Shown here: positions 44,801 through 53,967 of the stretch, piece by piece | How the letters are laid out: each line of letters starts with the position of its first letter | Position numbering within the stretch: the stretch's first letter is position 1 | Source: Morinoia aosen | Taxonomy: Eukaryota; Arthropoda; Malacostraca; Amphipoda; Talitridae | Assembly (NCBI GenBank): GCA_030386875.1 | Contig: CM059570.1 | Span: forward strand, 30,619,422 to 30,683,421 | Direction: 5' to 3' | DNA: 64,000 nucleotides | Program-made: the position numbers and the translations under genes | Notes under the pieces: generated by a model | What the model was told of the DNA's origin: nothing | The model's input: the letters and a program-made list of their open reading frames with translations, nothing else | Databases searched by the model: none

Positions 44801-46010
44801 TCAAACGAGTAAATACTCGTGAATATCATTTAAACGAGCAGATCCTAGTGAATATCATTCAAACGAGTAGATCCTAGTGAATATCATTCAAACGAGTAGA
44901 TACTCGTGAATATCAGTCAAACGAGTAGATCCTAGTGAATATCATTCAAACGAGTAGATCCTAGTAAATATCATTCAAACGAGTAGATCCTAGTAAATAT
45001 CATTCAAACGAGTAAATACTCGTGAATATCATTCAAACGAGTAGATCCTAGTAAATATCATTCAAACGAGTAGATCCTAGTGAATATCATTCAAACGAGT
45101 AGATACTCGTGAATATCAGTCAAACGAGTAGATCCTAGTGAATATCATTCAAACGAGTAGATCCTAGTAAATATCATTCAAACGAGTAGATCCTAGTGAA
45201 TATCATTCAAACGAGTAGATCCTAGTAAATATCATTCAAACGAGTAGATCCTAGTGAATATCAGTCAAACGAGTAGATCCTAGTGAATATCATTCAAACG
45301 AGTAGATCCTAGTAAATATCATTCAAACGAGTAGATCCTAGTGAATATCATTCAAACGAGTAAATACTCGTGAATATCATTCAAACGAGTAGATCCTAGT
45401 GAATATCATTCAAACGAGCAGATCCTAGTAAATATCATTCAAACGAATAGATCCTAGTGAATATCATTCAAACGAGTAAATACTCGTGAATATCATTCAA
45501 ACGAGTAGATCCTAGTGAATATCATTCAAACGAGTAGATACTCGTGAATATCATTCAAACGAGTAGATCCTAGTGAATATCAGTCAAACGAGTAGATCCT
45601 AGTGAATATCATTTAAACGAGTAGATCCTAGTGAATATCATTGAAACGAGTAGATCCTAGTGAATATCATTCAAAACGAGTAAATACTCGTGAATATCAT
45701 TCAAACGAGTAGATCCTAGTGAATATCATTCAAACGAGTAGATCCTAGTGAATATCAGTCAAACGAGTAAATACTCGTGAATATCATTTAAACGAGCAGA
45801 TCCTAGTGAATATCATTCAAACGAGTAAATACTCCTGAATATCATTCAAACGAGTAGATCCTAGTGAATATCATTCAAACGAGTAAATACTCCTGAATAT
45901 CATTCAAACGAGTAGATCCTAGTGAATATCATTCAAACGAGTAGATATACTCGTGAATATCATTCAAACGAGTAGATACTCGTGAATATCATTCACACGT
46001 GTTAATGCTA
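41862..46010. repeat. 29-bp minisatellite, ~143 copies (largest array)
   Basis: The unit is GAATATCATTCAAACGAGTA plus GATCCTAGT or GATACTCGT. The GATACTCGT type makes a palindrome ACGAGTA-ga-TACTCGT across the unit. A third type, AAATACTCGT, is usually followed by a TTTAAACG unit, forming a linked 58-bp pair in the left half. A 27-bp unit (GAATCATTC) recurs at 42357, 42732 and 43165, that is 13 and 15 units apart, showing block duplication. Confidence 0.97.
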
Positions 46011-46074
46011 GGAATTACCACCGTATGATACTCCCGATACTCGGCAGTATCAGATATCATTCATACGCGGAGAT

Positions 46075-46195
46075 AATGGGGAAGTCATCCGCGCATGTAG
46101 ATGCTTTGGAATGTCATCTATGCATGTAGATGCTTTGGAATGTTATCCATGCATGTAGATGCTTTGGAATGTCATCCAAGCATGTAGATGTTTCG
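46075..46195. repeat. diverged 29-bp units at the right edge of the large array, 4 copies
   Basis: The unit GCATGTAGATGCTTTGGAAT plus GTCATCCAT has the same 29-bp length as the main array. It keeps GTAGAT, CT, GAAT, TCAT and CA in register, so it is a diverged branch of the same family. Confidence 0.8.
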
Positions 46196-46478
46196 TCCAG
46201 TTTTTTGTAGCTTTGCTTGTCTAAAACATAACTGAGCTATATTAATTACCTAGTAAATAATTTTGAATTTCTTAACGTCCTATTTTTCAGATGCTATGCA
46301 TTAAAGGGTTAATTCCATGAATCAAGACACCGAGGAAGATTTTGAATAAACCGTTGGCATTCATCACCGCGCGCCGGTCCCGCATCAGCGAGCAGAATAT
46401 GAACGAATGGCCTGGAGCTCCTGAAATATCACGGCCAGCCACACGTGATCTTCATCTTAAATGCTCCATTAGGTGTTG
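46196..46478. other. unique sequence with GC-rich island
   Basis: 46340-46470 contains CCGCGCGCCGGTCCCGCATC and GAATGGCCTGGAGCTCCTG. It is high-complexity and unlike the flanking arrays, a candidate conserved element by composition only. Confidence 0.35.
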
Positions 46479-46595
46479 CCCAGTCTGACTTTTTCGCCGA
46501 CTGCGTGCATGTTTTTCGCCGCTTTAGCGATACAAGCGATTAAATCGCTCTGGCGGCGGAAAACATGCATGCAGGCGGCGAAAAGTTAGACTGGG
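46479..46595. mobile_element. palindromic CCCAGTC element, copy 2 (117 bp)
   Basis: Starts CCCAGTCTGACTTTTTCGCC and ends GGCGAAAAGTTAGACTGGG. The arms are complementary over about 50 bp and match copy 1 at 20453-20631. The centre is reduced to GATACAAGC. The flanking dinucleotide is TG on both sides. Confidence 0.87.
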
Positions 46596-46711
46596 TGGCG
46601 AATCCAGCTCCGCACAGCGGCACTTGTGAGATCGTTTGTGGCTGGTGTGGACCCGTGCGTCTTTAGTCTGTACAAATTATGGTGACTATTTTATCGATCT
46701 CTGATTTTCTG
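46596..46711. other. unique spacer
   Basis: No gene or repeat was recognised. Confidence 0.35.
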
Positions 46712-47270
46712 ATGATCACTGAGAGTGTTGAATGATCACTGACAGTGTTGAATGATCACTGACAGTGTTGAATGATCACTGACAGTGTTGAATGATCACT
46801 GAGAGTGTTGAATGATCCCGGACAGTGTTGAATGATCACTGACAGTGTTGAATGATCACTGACAGTGTTGAATGATCCCTGACAGTGTTGAATGATCATT
46901 GACAGTGTTGAATGATCACTGAGAGTGTTGAATGATCCCGGACAGTGTTGAATGATCACTGACAGTGTTGAATGATCACTGACAGTGTTGAATGATCACT
47001 GACAGTGTTGAATGATCACTGAGAGTGTTGAATGATCCCGGACAGTGTTGAATGATCACTGACAGTGTTGAATGATCAACTGAGAGTGTTGAATGATCCC
47101 TGACAGTGTTGAATGATCATTGACAGTGTTGAATGATCACTGAGAGTGTTGAATGATCCCTGACAGTGTTGAATGATCATTGAGAGTGTTGAATGATCCC
47201 TGACAGTGTTGAATGATCATTGACAGTGTTGAAATGATCACGGACAGTGGTGAATGATCACTGAACTTTG
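46712..47270. repeat. 20-bp minisatellite, ~28 copies
   Basis: The unit is GAATGATCACTGACAGTGTT with an internal CACTG-a-CAGTG palindrome. GAGAG, TCCCG, TCCCT and TCATT variants are interspersed; two 21-bp units lie near 47075 and 47231. Confidence 0.96.
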
Positions 47271-47404
47271 GCTTGAATGGAGTGATGCGTTTGCAACCGA
47301 TTCAAGTTGCGGTGATTTTTGTTTCGTTGGAATGATCACTATTTAATTGTAGGCTTCCTTTGAGCTATTCAATACCAGAAATGTGCGCATGTTCGTGTAG
47401 AAAA

Positions 47405-47690
47405 GCGTTTTCTGAAGTAATCATTCCAAGAAAACGGGCGTTTGTTCTTGTAGAAAACTATCTGTTGAAGTATTCATTCCAAGAAAATACCCGTCTCTTT
47501 ACGTAGCGAAGCATCCCCCGAAGTATTCCTTCCAAGAAAATACACGTATCTTTACGGAGAAAAGCATCCCTTGTATACATGCCGTTAAAAAACGATATTT
47601 TTACATAGAAAAGCATCCCCGAAGTATATATTCCGTAAAAATACCGTATCTCTACGTAAAAAAGCCTCCCCGAACTACATATATATTTCA
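47405..47690. repeat. degenerate ~50-55-bp repeat, ~5 copies
   Basis: GAAGTATTCATTCCAAGAAA, ATAC(C/A)CGT(A/C)TCTTTACG and AGAAAAGCATCCC recur in order. AGAAAAGCA and GAAGTAT are also the anchors of the next array, so the two may be related. Confidence 0.85.
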
Positions 47691-47704
47691 AGAAAATACA
47701 CGTT

Positions 47705-48250
47705 CTGAATATTTAAGTAGAAAAGCACCTTCAGAAGTATCACGTACCGTACATTTAAGTAGAAAGCACCTACATAAGTATCTCGAACTGTATATTGAAG
47801 TACAAAAAACACCTTCAGAAGTATCACATACCGTACATTTAAGTAGAAAAGCACCTTCAGAAGTATCAAATACCGTACATTTAAGTAGAAAAGCACCTTC
47901 AGAAGTATCACATACCGTACATTTAAGTAGAAAAGCACCTTCAGAAGTATCAAATACCGTACATTTAAGTAGAAAAGCACCTTCAGAAGTATCACTTACC
48001 GTACATTCAAGTAGAAAAGCACCTACATAAGTATCACGTACTGTATATTGAAGTACAAAAGCACCTTCAGAAGTATCACGTACCGTACATTTAAGTACAA
48101 AAGCACCTTCAGAAGTATCACCTACCGTACATTTAAGTACAAAAGCACCTTCAGAAGTATCACGTATCGAACATTTAAGTACAAAAGCACCTTCAGAAGT
48201 ATCACGTACCGTACATTTAAGTAGAAAAGCACCTTCAGAAGTATCCACAC
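47705..48250. repeat. 42-bp minisatellite, ~13 copies
   Basis: The unit is AAGTAGAAAAGCACCTTCAG plus AAGTATCACGTACCGTACAT plus TT. Minus-strand frames over it are period-42 artefacts. Confidence 0.95.
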
Positions 48251-48396
48251 GAAGACACCAGCCATCAATTCGCAGGCCGCACGTCAGAGGACGAGGCCGG
48301 ACGGTTGCAGTCCTCAGTCGGCCTCTCATCTGCCGGCGCGGCTTTGATCGCATGTCGGGACACCAATCTAAATGCCTCGAGTTAGTCGCTCCTCAA
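48251..48396. other. GC-rich unique island between two arrays
   Basis: Contains GCAGGCCGCACGTCAGAGG, CCTCAGTCGGCCTCTCATC and GCCGGCGCGGC. No gene was recognised. Confidence 0.4.
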
Positions 48397-48515
48397 TGTT
48401 GCCTGTGTGGCCACAATGTTGCCTGTGTTGCCGCAACATTGCCTGTGTTGCCGTAATGTTGCCTGTGTTGGCACAATGTTGTCTGTGTTGCCGCAAGGTT
48501 GCCTGCCTTACTGCA
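48397..48515. repeat. 20-bp minisatellite, ~6 copies
   Basis: The unit is TTGCCTGTGTTGCCGCAATG with C/T and GCCGC/GGCAC changes. Confidence 0.92.
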
Positions 48516-48735
48516 ATATTAATTTCGGATGAATACCATGTATGATGTTTTCAAACACGTACTCTTTGCTTGCGTATGTGTAAGAAAAAGTTTTGTCCAA
48601 GGTACATCCGCCAAGGCAAGTCTTGACATGTTAAAAGCAAACGTCACTGGCGAGTAAATCATCACATTTTCTTGAAGATCACAGCCTTACGATTTATTGA
48701 TGAAGTTGAAACATGATCCAGAAGCGTAATTTTCG

Positions 48736-48759
48736 CGTTAGATATTATTGTATCTAACG
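48736..48759. repeat. perfect hairpin, 9-bp arms
   Basis: CGTTAGATA and TATCTAACG around the loop TTATTG, 12 bp before the fold-back element. Confidence 0.88.
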
Positions 48760-48771
48760 AAGAGTCTTTTA

Positions 48772-48852
48772 TACAGGGTACGATAGTCAATCCTGCATTT
48801 TTATGCTTCCAGAGCAATCTAAAAAATGCAGGATTGATTGCCGCACTCTGTA
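48772..48852. mobile_element. 81-bp fold-back MITE, hairpin-forming
   Basis: The left end TACAGGGTACGATAGTCAAT and the reverse complement of the right end TACAGAGTGCGGCAATCAAT agree apart from five transitions. Both continue into CCTGCATTTTT, a perfect inner stem. The TA-CAGGGT ending is typical of mariner/Tc1-type MITEs. If transcribed, the same sequence is of pre-miRNA size and shape. Confidence 0.75.
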
Positions 48853-49727
48853 CATGTGAGCACTGAGTACTTGAATAAAAGTTTCATGGAATTGATTTCA
48901 AGTTTTTCTTGTTTAGTAATAAATTGTTGCATGTTTCACTGACAATGTTCTTCTTTAAACACGATTCATTGTTTCTCTTAATAAAAATGAAATTAAATAT
49001 TCCGTGTGGGGAGCACAACGTCATGCTTCGTCAATCTATATTGGGATGATATATTTTTGCTGTACTCGCGCTTGGATACTACATGAATTGTTGACTCGTG
49101 TCTGTGTATTTGTGAAAATCATTTGGTAGTCGAGTAGTGTAACTGTGATAGTTGAATCATATGTTTCTAAACCGTGTATCTATAAAAATCGTGTACTGGC
49201 TGAATCGTGTTCCTGTGATACAAACCTTATCTTACGATACATTCAAAAGGGTGGGCTGCAGACGTGGCTCATGTTATAGAATCGAAATATTTTAATTTTT
49301 AACACACGAGAATCAAATTCACTTCGCCAGTGCTAGTCAGATCAAATTTCACTCCTCGAGTATTTATATTTCGAATAAAGTTTCACGAATTTTTCCAGAA
49401 ATATTTCAAGGCTTATCACAGGCTTGTTTGAGGGAGAGAACTAAACGATTTATCGAACGTTACTCTCAAGATCCGACTTTCAAGGACCATTTTTCGTTGG
49501 TTTATCTGCTTCGTAAAATTGCGGTGATTGCACTTCAGTGCGCGCCACGCGCAAAACTGCAGAAGTTGGACACTCCTGGCGCACATGCAAGCGTAACTCT
49601 GACAGAACAAACATTGTAATTAAACATCAGGGCCCCAACTAGAGTCGGACTGGTACACAGAATGAGACATGAGTTGTGTTTGACGTACAAGTCGTGCAAG
49701 CACTAAATTGGGCAAACGTGCTATAGG
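48853..49727. other. unique sequence, no supported gene
   Basis: A 63-codon plus-strand frame at 49428-49619 and a 64-codon antisense frame overlap; neither has a recognised family. Confidence 0.4.
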
Positions 49728-50035
49728 AAATACGGCTCAATGAACATCGTTTAGATTAGCAGTGATGAATGAATGTTCTTTAGATAAAACAACTTAATTT
49801 ACGCCGGTTAGATTAGTAGTGATGAATGAATGTTTTTTAGATAAAACAACTTAATTTACGCTTGTTAGATTAGCAGTGATAAATCAATGTTCTTTAGATA
49901 AAACCACTTAATTTGCGCTAGTTAGATACGCAGTGATGAATGTTAAACAACTTAATTTAAATGAATGTTCTTTAGATTAAACAACTTGATTTACGCCGTT
50001 TAGATTAGCAGTGATAAATGAATGCTCAATCGTAC
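49728..50035. repeat. ~55-65-bp minisatellite, ~5 copies
   Basis: TTAGATTAGCAGTGATGAAT, GAATGTTCTTTAGATAAAAC and AACTTAATTTACGC recur. The third and fourth copies are rearranged (TTAATTTAAATGAATG at about 49952). Confidence 0.9.
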
Positions 50036-51169
50036 GTCTATCTTTCTTCGATGATAAGAAAGAAGCTTATTAGGTCTGGCTTGTGGACAAATTAGAAGTA
50101 CGAAAATTCATAAAAATAAGCACACTTATAACCTAATTTAATCTAATTAAACCTGATCTAAAATATTTATCTTCGAGATCTTCTACATGACTGCAAGGAC
50201 AGCCATTTTATGAAATATTTATTTTATCTCAGAAAAGAAGCCTTCTGTTTTTATTAATCAGGACTTCGAGTTCATTTGGTTTAATTTACTAGCTTCTCAC
50301 GGATATATCCTTTATTGGAAACGAGTGACTAATTATCATAATTTTAAATATTCCGCTCCGAGATCTACAGCACGATCGCGAGGATGAATATTTTTCGAAA
50401 GATGAATTTTATCTTAGAAAATGAAGCCTTTCAGCTTTCTAACTTCTGGCTATTTTTCTCTATAATGACTGTAAGTCCATCTGGTATCATTTATTTATTT
50501 CTCACGAATATGTAATTTACGGGGCATGGGTGAGCCAGTTCGTGCCCGTGGCTACCGACATTCTCACGGCGTTATAAAAAACAAATAAAAATTCTAGAAA
50601 AAAAATGGGAACGAATGCAAGTGACTTATGAAGTCAACTAATGTGTTTTGGAAGAAAAAAGTTCCCCCGAGTTCAGCTCATTACTTCTTTTCAGGGGATC
50701 AATAATGCGATTTTTTTCTTGTCTCTCGCACGTCAACGTCAACGTGTAGTAAAACTCTCAAGTATAATGTGCATACTTCAAAAGTTCTTTCAAATCAATA
50801 TTTTTATAACCAGTGAAATTATTTATTTTTAAATGGTATATTTTCAGAGTCAGTGACACATCAAGTGATGTTTTCTACAGTCCATGTATTGAAACGAAAA
50901 GATAAATTTCGACAGCCAGAGTGGAAATTTATTTTTTCATATTATGACTTCAAAATGCTCGCAGCAGGCAAGTCACGCTAAATTAACACCACATTTTATT
51001 CATGAGACTCGAATAGTGTGCGTAATTGGGCTGCTGAATAATGAACGAATTTAAAGGTTAATGCGGAAATTGAGTCCCGCTAATTCAGCCCCGTGCAGTA
51101 GCCGGACACATTCAGATAGCGCTGCCGTCATCGCCGTCCTATTTATTTCCCATTCTGTACCATTTACCC
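50036..51169. other. unique AT-rich sequence ending in a GC-richer island
   Basis: Two diverged copies of a ~200-bp segment may exist at about 50150-50290 and 50340-50520 (shared CGAGATCT, AAAGAAGCCTT/AATGAAGCCTT, TTTATCT). At 50980-51135 the sequence is high-complexity with GTGCGTAATTGGGCTGCTGA, GGTTAATGCGGAAATTGAG and CCCGCTAATTCAGCCCCG, a candidate conserved element. Confidence 0.4.
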
Positions 51170-51545
51170 ACCACTTATGTCTCATTTAAATCCGATTTGC
51201 ATCCCATTTATGTCCCATTTGTATCTCATTTGTGACCCATTATGTCCTATTTTGTCCCATTTATATCCATTTATTTCTCATTTATGTCGCATTTATAAAT
51301 ACGACTCAATGAACATCGTTTAGATTAGCAGTGATGAATGAATGTTCTTTAGGTAAAACGACTTAATTTAAATGAATGTTCTTTAGATAAAACGGAGCCA
51401 CTTATGTCCCACTTATGTCTGATTTATATCCCATTTATATCCTGTTTAAATCCCATTTGTATTCCATGTATATCCCATTATATCCCATTTAAATCCCATT
51501 TATATCCCATTATTTTCCGTTTGTATCCCATTTATTCATTATTTA
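51170..51545. repeat. ~12-bp minisatellite (CCCATTTATATC), interrupted
   Basis: Units such as TCCCATTTATGT, TCCCATTTGTAT and TCCCATTTAAAT run from 51170 to 51296 and from 51394 to 51545. The gap is filled by an unrelated inserted segment. Confidence 0.93.
51297..51393. repeat. inserted copy of the 49.73-kb repeat within another minisatellite
   Basis: AAATACG(A)CTCAATGAAC through ACTTAATTTA matches 49728-49801 with three differences. It is then joined to TTAATTTAAATGAATGTTCT, matching 49951-49982. The insert is thus a shortened version of the other array. Confidence 0.93.
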
Positions 51546-51759
51546 TATTATATCGAATACAAGCACATAGTTCAGGCCAGTCATTCCTTTTCCGGAATTT
51601 ACTCATGAAAATCTTCATTTTAACATTTTTATGGAAAAATCGAATAGCATTCTGGGTACAATTCAGTTCACGATCCACGCTCTCCAGGTACACTCATGTG
51701 TCTTTCTGTGCTTCTAAAAGTGTCGCTTGGCAAATCATTTCACTGGGTTTGCTGCATCG

Positions 51760-52215
51760 TTATGACTCAATGAATCGCCACGACCCACTCTGCTCTGCTC
51801 ACTGAATCGCCACGACCCACTCTGCTCTGCTCACTGAATCGCCTCGACCCACTCTGCTTTGCTCACTGAATCGCCTCGACCCACTCTGCTCTGCTCACTG
51901 AACCGCCTCGACCCTCTCTGCTCTGCTCACTGAATCGCCACGACCCTCTCTGCTCTGCTCACTGAATCGCCACGACCCTCTCTGCTCTGCTCACTGAGTC
52001 GCCTCGACCCTCTCTGCTCTGCTCACTGAATCGCCACGACCCTCTCTGCTCTGCTCACTGAATCGCCACGACCCTCTCTGCTCTGCTCACTGAATCGCAA
52101 CGACCCACTCTGCTCTGCTCACTGGATCACCACTACCCACTCTGCTCTGCTCACTGGATCACCACTACCCACTCTGCTCTGCTCACTAGATCGCCACGAC
52201 CCACTCTGCTCATTC
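51760..52215. repeat. 32-bp minisatellite, ~14 copies
   Basis: The unit is ACTGAATCGCCACGACCCAC plus TCTGCTCTGCTC. CCACG/CCTCG and CCCAC/CCCTC variants occur; the right edge uses ACTGGATCACCACTACC. Confidence 0.96.
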
Positions 52216-53315
52216 AGAGTAGGCCAGAGATGCTAAAGCTTTACTTAGTTTTACTCTCACGTCAAGGGCTTTCATTCCACGCCTCTATCGCCCTCACTGA
52301 CCGCTCCGTCTCCTTATGAGGCGTCACTTCAGTCTTGCATGCTTAGCTTCTGGAAGTCCCCTCAGAGGGGCACAACTATTGTACTTATGGGAATTAGCGC
52401 TTCTAGGGGAAAAATGTGAGATCCCGAGCTGGAGGTAAAGTAGGACTGTTTATATTTTTTATTAGAATTTGTTTTACTTTGCTACGACCTTCTTTTTAGG
52501 GTTCACTGATGCAGTTTTTCAGTGCTTTTGACTTTCTTATTTCTTGTTTCATCAAATTTTTCCTAACATATAGGCTCTACGAAGATGAGGTCTTACCGGT
52601 ACCTAAAGATGAGGTCTTCCCGGTGCCTTAAGCTCCTTACTTATAAGTGCTTTCCTCCTTGCTTTTTGGACACATTTGAAGTGTGTAGGGCACCAGTATA
52701 ACTCTTTTGCCAGAGGATCTATAATTGCGCAAAAGGTATACTTGGGCGGTTAATATCATTAACGCACTGGTAAAAACGTTAGACCGGATTTTCTCAAACC
52801 ATCTAATCTAGTTTAATCTGTGTCAGGCCGCACAGGGATTGTCGAGCCTTTTTGTGTTAGTTACCCATAATCTTAAGTATTTTCTTCATGTGTCCAGCTC
52901 TCTGAACGCCGACTTATCTATTTCCCCGCGCTGATGTTGCGTTTGTGCATTTACTTTAGTTAGCCCTTAAATATCATTTGTATTACATGTCGATACTCCA
53001 ATGTTTCTTGTGTTATCTAGCTATATACGACTAATATTTTAAATGCAATTTTGAGTGTTGTACCCTGTTATGCAGTAGCTCACGTCTGTACGCACTACTT
53101 TTGCAATAGAAAATAAATCACTGTCTTTGTTAAAATATATCAGTGTATGTGATAGGGGCTTCAAAGAGATTCAGCATTAAACAAGGCACACCCTGAGGTC
53201 AAAAGAGTTTCCTTTCTCCTTGTTGACACAGGCTTTAGTCTTATACGACACTTCGCCTAATAAGGGGTGTAAGGAGCCACCTCGGAAGGACGAACTATTT
53301 CGCATAGTTTGTCGA
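52216..53315. other. unique sequence with diverged similarity to 14.6-14.9 kb
   Basis: GGGAATTAGCGCTTC..GGGGAAAA and GGACACATTTGAAGTGTG..TTTTGCCAGA match elements near 14770 and 14590. A 28-bp two-copy repeat (GATGAGGTCTTACCGGTACC) lies at 52580-52627. No gene was recognised. Confidence 0.4.
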
Positions 53316-53406
53316 TAGGAAGACGCTGTCGTAGTTCGGCATTAACAGAATTGACTTCTGTTGCCCTAGCGGTCTCATACGGCGCAGACAGTTGCTCGTC
53401 TTCCTA
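53316..53406. repeat. hairpin cassette 1 (outer arm TAGGAAGACG)
   Basis: Outer arms TAGGAAGACG and CGTCTTCCTA are exact 10-bp complements, extended by CTGTC/GACAG. The inner hairpin is AACAGAA-ttgac-TTCTGTT flanked by GGC/GCC. The shared core words are CGTAGTTCGGC, GCCCTAGCGG and ATACGGCG. Confidence 0.9.
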
Positions 53407-53408
53407 AC

Positions 53409-53483
53409 GGTACCACCGTAGTTCGGCACTAACAGAATTTACTTCTGTTGCCCTAGCAGACTTATTACGGCGTAGGTGGTACC
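53409..53483. repeat. hairpin cassette 2 (outer arm GGTACCACC)
   Basis: GGTACCACC and GGTGGTACC are exact complements, with CCGTA/TACGG inside. The inner hairpin is AACAGAA-tttac-TTCTGTT. Same core as cassette 1. Confidence 0.92.
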
Positions 53484-53505
53484 CACACACACACCTCACC
53501 CTAGC

Positions 53506-53581
53506 GGTACCACCGTAGTTCAGCACATAACAGAATTTACTTCTGTTGCCCTAGCGGACTGAATACGGCGCAGGTGGTACC
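53506..53581. repeat. hairpin cassette 3 (outer arm GGTACCACC)
   Basis: Same arms as cassette 2, with small loop changes (GTTCAGCACATAACAGAA, GACTGAATACGG). A CA-rich spacer separates it from cassette 2. Confidence 0.92.
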
Positions 53582-53609
53582 CACACTCACCTCACCCCCC
53601 ACACACAAC

Positions 53610-53684
53610 GGTATCGCCGTAGTTCGGCACTAACAGAATTTACTTCTGTTGCCCTAGCGGACTGATTACGGCGTAGGCGGTACC
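53610..53684. repeat. hairpin cassette 4 (outer arm GGTATCGCC)
   Basis: GGTATCGCC pairs with GGCGGTACC (one G-T wobble). The change from CCACC to CGCC on the left is matched by GGTGG to GGCGG on the right. The inner hairpin is unchanged. Confidence 0.92.
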
Positions 53685-53967
53685 CACACGAACCTCAGGA
53701 AGGGCAGCTGCGAAGAAAAGCTAGCGCCCCGGAAAAGGTAGCTGTACAGAAGACAGCCCCTTTTCCACGAACCCTCACGTCGACCGCACGACGGTATCGA
53801 CAATCTGTTTCTGAAAAGCTTCTACTGATACGAGTACCACCGTATTTGCTTCCCAGACAGTGGACGACTAACATATCCTCCTGATCCTATCACCTTGATT
53901 CTATCGATATATTTGCACCTGAGCGTGGATGTAGAGAGGAGGTTTTTCAAACCCAAGAGCAGTTTTT
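53685..53967. other. unique GC-richer sequence with a decayed cassette trace
   Basis: ACGGTATCGACAATC at about 53790 and CGAGTACCACCGTAT at about 53830 resemble the outer arms of the preceding cassettes without the inner hairpin. No gene was recognised. Confidence 0.4.

Noticed and set aside
41862-46010. CRISPR-like array (29-bp repeats with a palindrome)
   Set aside because: Units are contiguous with no spacers, and the surrounding DNA is eukaryotic. It is a minisatellite.
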